DNA of 64,000 nt from Harmothoe impar. Its lineage: Eukaryota; Annelida; Polychaeta; Phyllodocida; Polynoidae. The stretch is from positions 44,144,281 to 44,208,280 of the forward strand of contig OX381718.1 of NCBI GenBank assembly GCA_947462335.1, read 5' to 3'. Below are positions 36,919 through 48,192 of the stretch, piece after piece (positions within the stretch are counted from its first letter, which is position 1; every line of letters starts with the position of its first letter). Both the position numbers and the translations under genes were made by a program. The notes under the pieces are model-generated. The model was not told the DNA's origin, did no database searches, and saw only the letters and a program-made list of their open reading frames with translations.

Positions 36919-38636
36919 TTACAAAAAGGGTACTGCAGATAACAGAACTATAGAAAGGAGGGTTAGCCCTGATCTTTGAGTAAACAATTTCAAGTCACTA
37001 GACCAGCCCGGGTCAGCTCCGGTCCTCCCGGCATGAACTTGGGCAAACAGCCGGAGCTGCCACCGTGCTTCAAAACCTGTCGTGGTAGCGCGGCGCACCA
37101 CAAAGTACCACAACCCTCGAAAATAGAACACCAACACGACGCGACATTGTTAAACGAAGCTCACGGTGTGTATTACCAGTATATAACAAATGTCAAAGTA
37201 GGCATATTCAGAAAGTCAGAAATACATTACGAATTCTTCCAGCTTATCCTGGACAAAGCAATAATTTTCTTCAAAAATCATTTACGTATGTATACATCTT
37301 CTGATATTTACTTTATATTGAAGAGGGTATACATGTACAAGGCCTAAGAAAATGTTGTTTTTCAGGTTATTTGAACTACCAGTACCCTATCTTACTGGCC
37401 CTAGCCTTAAGTTATTTGTGCTTTTTTAAACCAAAAAGTTTTTACAGGACCAAAATAAAAGTAAATTGTACAGTAAAGTGTGGGAACAAAATTCAATAAT
37501 AAAATATTCCCATTTCCAAAAGGAATATGTATACAGGATTTAAACTGATAGTGTGTTCACTATAAACTGGGCCTTTCAATAATGCAGCTGTACCGTTTTG
37601 GAGTGGTAGCTTTTTTCATACAGTGCTGTAGTAATTACAGTGGCGAAACAATAACTGTAATACTGAACTGCGGTCATACAAGATGGTCGGGGGGTGACTT
37701 TAGTTCATTTCTTCTCCATTGAATTGTATGGAATATATGGCTATTTGAACAATAATTCTTGGACAGACTCTAGTATTGATATCAAAGCTAAAGACCCTAC
37801 ATTTGGATCTGGTATAAATTACCGTAGATTCCTGTGTACTACCTGCATCTCGCATATAACCCGCACCCCGACTTTGGGATAATCCTTTAACCCGCACAGA
37901 GGATCAGAGTGCTCACCGGCGCAAACTCTCGTATAACCCGCACCTAGACTTGAAGAAAATTGCTAAATATTACCCATACCCTTCCCCTCCCCCTCCCCCG
38001 CCCTGAGAACAGCGAAATGCTCTCTACTTCCCCTCAGTTGCATAAGGTGGGTAAGGTGTGACCGCCACAGGTGCTCATGAACTGCAATACTGCCATGATA
38101 TTGAAAGTCGCAACTTGTTGTGTATATTTTTGTCAATAAACTTTTACAAAACTCAAACTCAAAACTTACTGAAGGGTTGAGGGGGGGGGGGGGAGCTGTG
38201 AGCGCCAAATAATAATACATGCATTCTACCTCCCTTGGGTAAGGGTGTGCTGGGGGTGGGGGGAGAAAGCTGTGGCCGCTAAAGGTTCCTGCAGTGAGAG
38301 GGGACTGATGGGGAGGTACCATTTCTAAAATAGAGGGTATAACCGTAATTTAGGCTATGATATGACCATAATTCGGTTATCAAATTGTCAGGTTTAACCG
38401 TAATTCTAAGAAAATGTATGACTGTAATTCTCTGAAAATGTATCACAGTAAGATATTCTTCTTGGTGGCATGCTCGTCAATCTTGGAGGGTTATGTCTTT
38501 TTTATACAGCAATTTTTCCCATGTAATTAATAAAATACCCACAAATTGGGAATACAACGAAATAAAAATTTGGTCATACTCCATTTGTAAGCAAGAATTA
38601 TGGTTATAGTGTGTGAATTTCATTTATACCTGAGCA

Positions 38637-39034
38637 CAGGGATGCCAAGTTATCTCACTCCAAAATCGTATTTGTTACGAATTTTGGGCCCCAAAATCGT
38701 AACAATTTCTGAAGGAAATCGTAAAAAAAAATCGCAGTTATAGCATGTCCTTCAAATGCACTTACACATAGGTAATCAATGACTTTTAACTCCTTATATG
38801 ATGCATAACTAATACTACTTCATTCCAGACCACTTCATAGGCAGGTACAAAGAGGTTCAATGGATTCATTGCCCTGTTTTTAACCCCCTTTTTATATCCC
38901 CTTTTTACTAGACCCGATTTGGGTTTGGTTCAAAGTTATGCGTTTGCATACAACACTTTAAGAAATCGTAATGGTCGTAATTTGGGTCAAAAATCGTAAA
39001 ATTACGAAGAAAATCGTAACACTTGGCATACCTG
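38637..39034. mobile_element. Intact CAG...CTG MITE (398 bp)
   Basis: Ends CAGGGATGCCAAGTTA and AACACTTGGCATACCTG are inverted repeats. TGAGCA at 38631-38636 and 39035-39040 is a likely 6-bp target duplication. ATCGTAA motifs recur inside. The ends look hAT-like, but hAT elements usually duplicate 8 bp. Confidence 0.8.
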
Positions 39035-39929
39035 TGAGCACATGGTTGGCCTTTTGTTCTCTGGACACTACAATTTGTTCCCTTTAGACACTACAATTTG
39101 TATTTTAAAGCCATAAATATTTCTAAGAAATAAACTGACAGAATTACGGTTATACCTGTGGTGAATTACGGTTATACCAATGAAAGTTTCTCATGCCACC
39201 CTCCAGGATTCAAACACCCCCTGCCCCTAGCAGTGTTCTAATTTAATATGCTGCCTCTACTAGCTACAGTATAGAAATGCACTGAGGGTTTCTATTCTAT
39301 TTGGGTCCTCACATAAAATGTTAGGCATGCATATCAATATTGTATATAGCAATCCCATCTATCATAGTTGGCAGAGGTGTGATAAGGTTTTGGTGGGAAG
39401 TGTAAGGGCTCCTGATTTCCGCATCAGCGGAGATCGGCGATTAAACTATTAACATGCCGATTCTATGACTCTGTGATAGCTAGATGTGAGGCTGTAATAT
39501 CAGGGTACCCTCCAGCGAAATCTGGGATGAAAAAGACCAATTATTAACAATCTTACACCCACTTTAATTTGAAGACAATTTTGAAAGTTGGATTACGATA
39601 TTGAATATTGTAAACACCTAAGAAATAACCCCCGAAACAGCTTTTTGGACACAAAATGACCTAGATACAAATTTCTATGTACTTATGAGTTGGTCCAATG
39701 TAATTTTTGGCTGGGGCAAATTAGGACGCATAATCCCTTAATTTTTTACTATTTACTGTAGGGTGGCAGTAGCCTGAAAAGGGGAGTAGGAAAGTGGGGT
39801 ATGGTCCTTAATATTTTTGAGATACAAGGTTTACCTGTTTACTATGCTTTAGTACCGGTACTGAAACTCAGAAAGGGCCGTATTCAATGCCTCCATTGAA
39901 AACAATGTGGCTTCGTGGGATAATGCCCC

Positions 39930-40375
39930 AGCCCCCCGGGGGGGGGGGGGGGGGTACTTGAATTTTTTCTGATAGGGGTGTGCGCCTGGACCAATGACCA
40001 CCCTTACCCTTGCTAGGGAGATTTTGTTTCAAAAACCTACCCTTGCTAGGGCATTTTCGGCTGAAAAGTCCTTGTTTTGAGGAGGAAAAACACTTAATGT
40101 CTCATGGATCAGTAATTTCCCCGAGAAATTTTACCTGTGCCCCCAAAATTTTGGAAAAAAATGGGCCAAAATGGGACATTTTGGTGAAAATCGGGTCATT
40201 TTGTTGGAAAAGTGACCCTTGCTAGGGAGATTTTGTTGAAACTAGACCCTTGCTAGGGACATTTTTCTCTGAAACAGGACCCTTGCTAGGGAGATTTTGT
40301 TGAAAAAGTACCCTTGCCAGCCGCACACCTGTGTATACAAAATATACTAAGTGCCCCCCCCCGGGCCCAGCCCCC
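39930..40375. mobile_element. MITE with poly-G ends and CCTTGCTAGGG repeats
   Basis: The left CCGGGGGG..TACTTGAA and right CTAAGTGCCCCCCCCCCGG are inverted. Inside, CCCTTGCTAGGGAGATTTTG recurs about five times. The ends resemble those of the 16728-17430 element. Confidence 0.65.
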
Positions 40376-40765
40376 GCTCGTGAAATAGATCTACAATAGA
40401 CTATACACTACAGAGACAGCCTATTCATACTGTCAGTATGAATAGGCGTTAACAACAGCAGGGGGGGGGGGGTGAATGTTACATAGTGCATCTCATTTCT
40501 AAACAATATTTATTTTAAATGCATTTTGTTCTAGATCTCTTGCGATGAGTCATACCCCGGGTACCTGTTTACAGTATTACCGGTAACCCCTTTCAAATTC
40601 AGGTGTGAGATCAGACTGATATTAAAGGGCTACAGTCTGCCATTCTGGCAGGCTCTGTGTTAGTGTGTGAATTGTAATCATTCATTGACATTGTGGTCAA
40701 TTGTAACAATCGTACCGGTACCCGGTAGTCACGGCTGAGACTCTATTTGTGGTAGAGAGGGATTA

Positions 40766-41395
40766 TGGACGATTCGCATTATTGTCAGTTCACCCTAGAT
40801 GATTCGCACTACACCTCCTGGATGATTCGCACTACTTGTTGGACCATTCGCCCTACCCCAGGGCAGGAGTATGGGATTGGATGATTCGCCCTACTGCTCC
40901 CCGGGGTGTGGGCCTCTCCTCCCCGGGGGTGTGGGCCTCTAGTCTCTACTCCCCGGGGGTGTGGGCTTCTACTCCACAGGTCACTTACACTATGAGTCTA
41001 TTTGGATAGAATCGAAAAATTGTTGGTTTTTTTTTGTCCTTTTTTAAGTGTAGGGTCTTGTTGTGGGGGGCTCTGCCCCCCAACCCCGTCTTTTTTTTTT
41101 CTCTCTTTTTTTTAGGTACCGGGTATGTTACTAAAAACTTCAAACGCATTATTTCTTCCTGCCCTTACGACAGTTGTGGGAAGAGACATGTTAGAATACA
41201 TATTTTAGAATTTTCCTTCTATCACTATTATTAAGGAAATTAGAGCAGTTTGAATGGAACAAGGTTCATTGAAACCTGACTAGTGTTAAGTAGTGTGAAT
41301 CATCCAAAAAGTAGGCTAGTGCCAATCGACTAGGGCGAATCATCTAGTAGTGCGAACAGACAGTAGTGCGAACTGACAGTAGTGCGAATCGTCCA
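40766..41395. mobile_element. MITE with GATTCGCACTAC subterminal repeats
   Basis: Inverted ends TGGACGATTCGCATTATTG and AGTAGTGCGAATCGTCCA, each followed by several GATTCGCACTAC/GTAGTGCGAA copies. Length about 630 bp; no ORF with a recognised domain. Confidence 0.72.
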
Positions 41396-41783
41396 TTTCC
41401 CACTGGAAGGACCTTCTCGGGGCGTTCGCTCCAGGTCCAGGGTCTGGCAGGGATCAATCATCTAGATCCAGTAGATCTATCCATGTTAATTTAGTTGTCT
41501 CTGCTCTGGCACTGGCTGCATATCTGGTTAATCTAGCCACCAGGTCTACCGTTTTATCAAGCCTGGTTGAACATGAAACACGATGACAAAACAAACAACA
41601 ACAATAAATCAGCGTGGTAATGTTTATTGTTGTTGGAAAACAACGTCTATGGAGGTTCAACACTACAAGTCCCCGATTATCGTTCACAACATGTTTGAGC
41701 TATTATTGCCGGGCCAAGTGTTAATCAGGAGCCACAAAAACAAGAGGATAATTTTTGGGATAGATCATATATTGTTACTCTAC

Positions 41784-41867
41784 CTGAGAGGACGGGGTGG
41801 ATTCATTGTTGACGTCGTGTTGATACTTTTCCACCCCTCCGCCTTCCTCCCCGACCGCTGTCGCCAT
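41784..41867 (-). CDS. Zinc-finger gene exon 1 (start codon)
   Basis: Encodes residues 1-28, MATAVGEEGGGVEKYQHDVN and eight more, ending at donor CAG|GTAGAG in phase 0, which fits exon 2. The ATG sits in AACAAAATGGCGACAG, a good initiation context that also resembles a YY1 site. The frame stays open upstream (to 42005) without a second good start, so the upstream ATG is less likely. The link to exon 2 rests on phase and composition across a 7.6-kb intron; a different first exon is possible. Confidence 0.68.
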
Positions 41868-42010
41868 TTTGTTGGCATTTTCCGCGAAGCTGGCGTTGTT
41901 TGTAGTTCGGGCGTGACCCACGGCGTGGCGCCACGTGACAGACGCGCGGACCGGACGTTCAGCTGTCGTCTGCTTCTGCCCTTTCTGCCTCGATATCTGC
42001 CTCACTGTAT
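41868..42010 (-). promoter_or_regulatory. CpG-rich 5' UTR/promoter region
   Basis: Locally GC- and CpG-rich compared with its surroundings, with CACGTGGCGCCACG (E-box-like palindrome) at about 41930 and several CGCG/GCGC sites, directly upstream of the exon 1 ATG. No TATA box was seen. The transcription start cannot be fixed from sequence. Confidence 0.5.
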
Positions 42011-42044
42011 CACGGTAACTATATTTTCGGGTAGGCTAATTCAT

Positions 42045-42250
42045 GGGGGTAGACCCCTAAAATCGACAGGGCGACATGGCTATTTCTTAAAATCGACAGG
42101 TGACATGGTGACAAACGACAGGAGAAATGAAAAAATAGTGACAAGGGACATGTGCATTTCTTAAAATCGACAGGAGGAATAGAAAGATAGTGACAAAGGA
42201 CATGGGCATTTCTTAAAATCGACAAGCGACATGGGGACCCCCCATCTATA
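42045..42250. repeat. TTTCTTAAAATCGACA tandem repeat
   Basis: Imperfect units built on ATTTCTTAAAATCGACAGG and GTGACAWRKGACA. A related array lies at 44800-44945 and a weak one at about 52130-52200. Confidence 0.75.
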
Positions 42251-42420
42251 CCCCCTAATTCGGATCCAGGATTGAATTTTCTTACACACCATGCATTCAT
42301 TGGGGGCGAGTCGTTCGAACGACTAGAATTTGACATGGCTTTTTTTGGGATGGTCACATTTATGATTTAGCCCATTAATGAGTATAGGCCTACATTATAA
42401 AATGTTGCCTAGGCCATCCC

Positions 42421-42545
42421 CTGGGGGGGGGGGGGCACTCCCTATCTTTTCTATAGTCACTATGTGCGAACATCACCCTAAATTTGGTACCCTTATCAAG
42501 GGCGAATTTTTTTATAAAAGGCATAGTCTACGGTAGGCTTTAACC
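42421..42545. repeat. End fragment related to the 16728-17430 element
   Basis: GGGGGGCACTCCCTATC, TTTTCTATAGTCACTATG and the following bases match the reverse complement of the right end at about 17330-17425. It stops where the TA-flanked element at 42561 begins. Confidence 0.7.
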
Positions 42546-42560
42546 TTTTCAAGGTAAACT

Positions 42561-44667
42561 TAGGGGAGCCCTGGGAGAATTGGGACAAAGGAGAACTGGG
42601 ACACTGTGTATTCTGCCCATAACCAATAAGTTTAATGCATAGCCACCGATGCTATTTTTTGGGCCAATATGACTCACTCTCACCAAATCAGTGCAACTAA
42701 AAAAGTGACGTACATGATCGGCGGACGTACATGATCGGCGGACGTACATGATCGGTGACGTACATGATCGGTGACGTACATGATCGGTGACGTACATGAT
42801 CGGTGATTATTGACTGCCCCAGTCTTTCTGATCATCATATAACATAAGTAAACCTTACCAAGGTGTTCATATAATGTCTGTATTGGTATTTAAAATGGTT
42901 TAAATGTGTAAATGATTCTAGTAAGAGTATTTTAAATGACATTTCAATGCCGATCATGTACGTCATGTGACGTACATGATCGGTGACGTACATGATCGGT
43001 GATTATTGACTGCCCTACTCTTTCTGACCATAATAAAACATTTATAAACCTTACCAAGGTGTACATATAATGTCTGTCTTGGTATTTCAAATGGTTTAAA
43101 TGTGTAGATGAGTCTAGTAAAAGTATTTTACATGACATTTCAATACCGATCATGTACGTCATGTGACGTACATGATCGGCCATTATTTATTGACTGCTTT
43201 AATTACCTTTTCTGACCATATTTAAAACATAAATCAATCATAGTGAGGTGTACATATGATGTAGGTCTAAATATGTGTAATCATAGACAGGTCAAGCAGT
43301 GGGTAAATAGGAAATTTTACATGACATTCCAAGCCGATCATGTACGTCATGTGACGTACATGATCGGTTACACATTGAGCCCCCCCCCTCCGGCCCCTAT
43401 AAATATTTTGGGAGGTTTTTTTTTCTAATAAACTCCCCAAAGATACATTACAGCCTGTAGGTATGGTTGGGAGAGATAAACATCGTAGTGCAGGGGGTAA
43501 AAAACGGATTTTGGACTCTGCCGATCATGTACGTCCGCCGATCATGTACGTCCGCCGATCATGTACGTCACTTTTTTAGTTGCACTGATTTGGTGAGAGT
43601 GAGCCATAATATTTAAGTTTTTTATAATAAAAAAAATTACTGTGATGTTATTACGTAGAACTATAACAGATTATAACATTTTTAGGGAAAAAGTTTTTTT
43701 TTCAGGTCTCTGACGATTAAATTTACGTACCAATAGCGTTACCTTTTGATGAGAAAATATTCTTATGTTGCATTAGGCCTATGTAGCATTGATAGTTGGT
43801 AAAATGACCAGCTACTTACAAAAACACAGTTAAGCATATTTTGAACTGTGGATAAGACCAGGCAGTTGCTACTCGCTTGCAATGCGACCACGATATAAGC
43901 TTTTAGTTAGAAGCCACCTACCACTTTGAATCTACCGCCCCAGTGGGGGTAGGTCTGCAGTGAGGTACCCTTTCTCTTATTGGTCCATTTTCCATAGGAA
44001 CCAGGAATGCTACACTCTGATAGGCTCTCTTGTGTAGATTCCTCCCAACCACCCCTGATACGGATCACCTGATTGGTTGATCCATCTTGCCCTTAAAATT
44101 TTTTTCTAGAACCCTCTTTAGGGTGGGACAAAAATTAAAAACATATTTTGAACTGTATCAACATTTTACTTAAAAATCTCAACCTGGGGAGAACTGGGAC
44201 ATTCATTGCAGGGAGAACTGGGACACTCTTCACTACCGGAGAGAACTGGGACACTCTGAGTGAAGTTTTATTGTGCTTTAATTATTTTTCTCTCAGACCT
44301 ATGACTGAAGCTAATATGTTACATATGATCATATTGAATGTAAAGTAAAGCAAAATGATGTTTCATTGGTTAATAATCACACTATTTACACTGTCCCAGT
44401 TCTCCCTGGTGTGTCCCAGTTCTCCCCAGGTAGTGTCCCAGTTCTCCTCGAAGTGTCCCAGTTCTCCCTGGAATTTCTCAAAATTTCAAAAGGCTCTAGA
44501 TGGATATCATGGCAGGCTAGGATGAATCTAAATAGTCCAAATGAAAGGTTTATTGGGAGCCTTTCTTCATGAAACAAAGGCATTTGGTTATTGTTGGCAT
44601 TGTAGAAATCACAAGCAAACATGTTATGATTTTAATTTAGTGTCCCAATTCTCCCAGGGCTCCCCTA
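42561..44667. mobile_element. TA-flanked non-autonomous transposon (2.1 kb)
   Basis: TAGGGGAGCCCTGGGAG at the left and CTCCCAGGGCTCCCCTA at the right are exact inverted ends of at least 25 bp, with TA at both borders. Many GGGAGAACTGGGACAC copies lie inward of the left end and at 44183-44250, and in inverse orientation at 44390-44475. TA borders fit the Tc1/mariner/pogo superfamily; no transposase remains. It contains the element at 42673-43603. Confidence 0.8.
42673..43603. mobile_element. Nested palindromic element with GACGTACATGATCGG hubs
   Basis: Inverted ends CTCACTCTCACCAAATCAG and its complement enclose three tandem units of about 190 bp. Each unit is joined by a near-perfect palindrome CCGATCATGTACGTCA-TG-TGACGTACATGATCGG (about 42952, 43146 and 43334), and GACGTACATGATCGG arrays flank both ends. 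No coding frame. No clear target duplication was found. Confidence 0.78.
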
Positions 44668-44799
44668 CCAGAAAAACGGACCCTAACCACAGGGTGACCC
44701 TGAGAAAATATCTGAATCAAAGAAATGTTGTAGGAAAATAAAGTAGAAAATACCTTTTAAAAAGCCATGAAGGTCTGAAAATGTACCTAGGCCCTACCC

Positions 44800-44945
44800 C
44801 TTTCATCCCAAATTTATGGGTATCGACCCCTATCGACATGGCAACATGGCAATTTCTTAAAATCGACATGGCGACATGGCAATTTCTTAAAATCGACATG
44901 GGATGTGACATGGCCATTTCTTAAAATCGACATGTGACATGGGGC
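44800..44945. repeat. TTTCTTAAAATCGACATGG tandem repeat
   Basis: Three to four imperfect units of about 35 bp, of the same family as 42045-42250. Confidence 0.8.
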
Positions 44946-45391
44946 TTAGTGACATAGTAAACAATTCTCATTTAGTGTAAAGTAAACTTTCACCTTGAAT
45001 GCTCGTAATTATTATTAGAGCCTTGGCTTATATCAATGATATTGCCTCTCGACCCCCAGGAGTAGGGCCTACATCCAGTACAAAACTTGCACTGCGGGTT
45101 TGCTTCAAGATTTAGACTGAGGCATACCCAGTACTATGGGCGGTAATTCCTACTCCTACTGATCCTCAAGACTGGCCAGTATACAATCTATAGGCTATAA
45201 ACTATTTAACTACCGCATCATAAACCTAAACCCAAACTGCATAGGCCTAAATAGGCCTATCTATAGAATCTGCTATGGTGTCCCACATAAGCCTATCTCA
45301 GAAGATTGTATTTTCAATTAGCTGGAGCCTATAGGCTGGTTAGTCTGTGCTGGTAAAATTGTACAAAATTGACGGGAATAATTAACTGATG

Positions 45392-45694
45392 CAGGGGTAG
45401 ACACTAACGCTGGCCCGGGAGCCAATGGCCCGTAGTTTTGGGTCCGGGCCCGTAGTTTTCAGACTATTTGCTTTGCTACGGGCCCGGGTGGCCCGTAGCA
45501 GGGCTCTAATTTTGCTCTACATGCCAGTTTTTACGGCTTGTGAATCGGACCATTATTAAGGTTTCTAGAGAGTAAAACATTTTACTGTAGGCCTTAAGAA
45601 ATATCCGGGCCCACAGCATTAATCCCGGGCCCACAACTTTCAGAAGCTGCGGGCCCGGGTGGCCCATGGTCTATAATGTTAGTGTCTACCCCTG
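45392..45694. mobile_element. CAG...CTG MITE with GGGCCCGGGTGGCCC blocks
   Basis: Ends CAGGGGTAGACACTAAC and GTTAGTGTCTACCCCTG are exact inverted repeats flanked by TGATG on both sides. The core shares TTTTTACGGCTTGTGAATCGG with elements at 16761 and 56583. Confidence 0.82.
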
Positions 45695-46589
45695 TGATGC
45701 CCTACAATTAGGCCTAAATTAGGCCTACTCTGACATAGGCCTATAAATCTACCTATGCAACATGTACGTCATTAAAGTTTGGATTAACCAAGCTGCCCCC
45801 GGAAGGTGATTAGCATTACCGCATTGGAATGCACTTTTATCCCATTTAAGGTGGCTAGTGTATACGGATCAGTTAGTTTCAAGTTGCTATAAAAACATTT
45901 GGGTAGGCCCTAAGCTCTTTATAAGAGACTGGTAACAACTTCGATTGTGTGCATGTGCATTCAATCTAGTTTGATATGATCAGTGCGTCGGGTAAGTTTG
46001 TTAGACTGACTCATTTATAGTGGATCTGGAGTTTGTGGGCCTTTCACCTGTGACCTCCAATCTAATGCCCACTGTATGTGTATGTATGTGGTCAATAGCG
46101 AAGTCTCGGATTTCTCCGTATGGGCAGCCATGTTAGTTCTGAGCTCGCAATGTATCGTGAGACTTAGGCAGTGACCAGATACTCACAACCCATAGCTTCC
46201 GGGCAACAAGCTACAGCACGAGAGCAGAACCAAGGTCTCACGAGATTGCTGGTGTCAGTGTATACAGAGTGGTTGCGGGAACAAGTCCGATCCCGGTATA
46301 GCCCTATAGATGTGAGATGGGGAGTGCATCATAGGCTTATGCTATATATAGCACTAGGGCTCTCAAAATAATTTCGAGCATTTTACAATTATGTCACTGC
46401 TAGGGGAGTGGGTGAGGGTGTGGGGTTGAAGCACAAACTGAAGTGTTCCCGTACATATTATATAACATTTAAAAAGTGGTAACGGCCTCGGGGGGGGGGA
46501 TGCTGTTAAATATTGAAAAACTATTAATGACGTATACGTCTTGCTTAAAAAAGCTGAGATTTACTGGTTGAATGGTTTACATCATTCAC

Positions 46590-46805
46590 ATAATTATATT
46601 CTCAAAATACAGATACCAGTGGTCCCATGATGGACCCCTGTGGGACACTACATCATATTGGTTCTTTCTTTGAGAAGACGTTATTTGCTTATGTAAGTGA
46701 AGTATCCAGTTCAACCAACAATGGGTGTTTTTGTGTAATCATATACATCCAAGCATTCCAAGAAATCTAGAATTCTCCATCGAATTAAATGCCTTAGAGT
46801 AGTCA
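46590..46805 (-). pseudogene. Degraded non-LTR retrotransposon reverse transcriptase fragment
   Basis: On the minus strand, 46804 onward reads DYSKAFNSMENSRFLGMLG, the conserved D-Y-S-K-A-F-D-S block of non-LTR reverse transcriptases. About 150 bp further, in another frame, VPQGSIMGPLVSVF matches the P-Q-G-S-x-x-G-P-L block. A TGA follows the first block and the frame shifts between the two, so it is dead. The catalytic YxDD segment was not seen. The clade cannot be assigned. Confidence 0.8.
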
Positions 46806-47381
46806 ATCTATAGGCAGCCACGGAATATCATAACTTCTTTATTCCTAAGTGTAATGTGTTATCTCTGATTTACAGTAGCTATTATACACAGATGTCTTTC
46901 CAGGACCGATTTAGATTTTTTTTCAAACTAAGGCAGGAGTGGGGGTGAGCGTTTGGAAAATCGAATACGTCAAAAATAATTGCCCCCCCCCTCACCCAGA
47001 CCCTAGATCGTTTTTAACTTTATTACAAAAACGACATTGGCGTATACTGATAATCCTAGGCACTTTTTACCTACAATTTACTACCTTGTAAGGTGTTTTA
47101 GTGAAAAAGTCTCAATATACTTGCTGGTGAGTGATAATAGTCAAACCTCTATACTTCAGACATGCGATCACTGTTTTTCGACTTACATACTGTCGAGTTT
47201 AAGGGCCTCCCTAAAAATGCTGTAATTTGTGATCGAGCCACATTTTTCTCTTAAAAATTTCGTCTGAAAGAAATTCAAAAAAACAACACTGTTTTATTAT
47301 ATTTCTCTCTCTTTAATTGGTTTTCAATTAATGCACTAGCTGGTTAAATAATTATTACGTCTATACTATATAGACAATACT

Positions 47382-47745
47382 AGGCCAAGTTTTAAAAAAA
47401 AGTTGTGTTTCCGGTCACCCGACCCTACCTAGCTAAACAGGGCCGACCCTAGTTTTTTTTTGACCCAAAAGATTTTTTTTGGTATTTTTTTAAAATGAAA
47501 ACTATAATAGAAATAAACAAACATAGGCATATTTGGTATTAAATCAAAGCTTATACTGGCAAAAATGCAGTGACCTAGGAATAACTACCACTTTTACAAA
47601 TTTTGCACATTTTGCGAACTTTATACCCTACAAAAGGGCTGCTTCTGGATTCAAGCGGGAAAAAAACAAAGAAAATCCGACCCTACCTACCTAGCTCTTT
47701 CCATGATGTTACCGGAAACACATACTAGTACTTTTTTTTGGCCCT
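47382..47745. mobile_element. AGGCC-family MITE, copy 2
   Basis: AGGCCAAGTTTTAAAAAAAA at the left and TTTTTTTTGGCCCT at the right, with inner TTTCCGGTCACCCGACCC and GTTACCGGAAACA. It lies just downstream of the neuropeptide gene's likely 3' end. Confidence 0.72.
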
Positions 47746-47807
47746 ATAACAGGGAGTGGTTGTGACTATGGGGGTACTGATAAGACATAAGTCACTTTTT
47801 AACAGCA

Positions 47808-47813
47808 TTTATT
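47808..47813 (-). promoter_or_regulatory. Possible polyadenylation signal of the neuropeptide gene
   Basis: The minus strand reads AATAAA, 380 bp past the stop codon of the peptide precursor. The motif is common in AT-rich DNA, so this is only a candidate. Confidence 0.35.
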
Positions 47814-48192
47814 GATATCCACTGAACTTTGTTATTTTTTTACATTATTATCTACAAACAATCAATAAACATAAGTAATGCTGGTACAGCGTATCCACAA
47901 AATGTATGTATAACATTAATACTGACATGTCACATAATACTTCCCAGTCATATAAAACCTCCTCTCACTAGATAATACCTGAAAGTTAGTATATCTTGGT
48001 GATTTCATTGTGCATCCGGGCATGTTTCTATACAAAGTGACTACATGGATGATAGAGATACATCTCCCTGTGATGGTTATCGCAACGTTTTATAAATATG
48101 GTAGTGTTCTGAAAAACATGTCTGAGGAATTTTGTGCTTTTTACACCAAGATTTCTGATGCTCGTCGAGTCAAAGCGAGCACTTCAATTCCC

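Larger units (their letters stand above)
27443..37673. repeat. Segmental tandem duplication, copy B (contains exon 2)
   Basis: The complete 10.2-kb unit. It abuts copy A directly: copy A ends ..GAACTGCGG and copy B starts GGACTTACAC, sharing GG. Its right end ..GAACTGCGG leads into TCATACAAG, unique sequence. The segment 33662-36918, absent from copy A, carries coding exon 2, so only one exon 2 exists. Confidence 0.92.
37674..41783 (-). other. Remainder of intron 1 with MITEs
   Basis: Holds GTATAACCCGCACC motifs at about 37820-37950, the elements at 38637-39034, 39930-40375 and 40766-41395, and a GGGTGTGGGCTTCTACTCC-type local repeat at 40905-40980. No coding exon was recognised. Confidence 0.6.
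1784..41867 (-). other. Eight-exon C2H2 zinc-finger gene (whole gene, coding span)
   Basis: Coding exons in transcript order are 41867-41784, 34206-34048, 11218-10595, 8171-8118, 7812-7639, 7407-6735, 4707-2942 and 2452-1784. The lengths sum to 4203 nt, giving 1400 residues plus stop. All introns are phase 0 except the phase 1 intron between exons 6 and 7, and all are GT-AG. The product has an acidic start, a disordered Q/P/S/T-rich half (residues about 30-310 and 380-835) and thirteen zinc fingers at about 329-349, 356-376, 839-859, 866-886, 936-957, 1084-1104, 1110-1130, 1141-1161, 1205-1225, 1266-1286, 1314-1334, 1348-1368 and 1376-1396. The last is C2HC. A nuclear DNA-binding regulator is the family expectation; the orthologue was not recognised. 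Extra small exons in the long introns cannot be excluded. Confidence 0.82.

Noticed and set aside
41583..42164. 193-residue plus-strand ORF
   Set aside because: It overlaps, on the opposite strand, the CpG-rich start region of the zinc-finger gene; no domain and no splice or start support.
42673..43603. CRISPR-like array of GACGTACATGATCGG repeats
   Set aside because: Spacers are absent or themselves repeated, the repeats are palindromic, and the context is eukaryotic.
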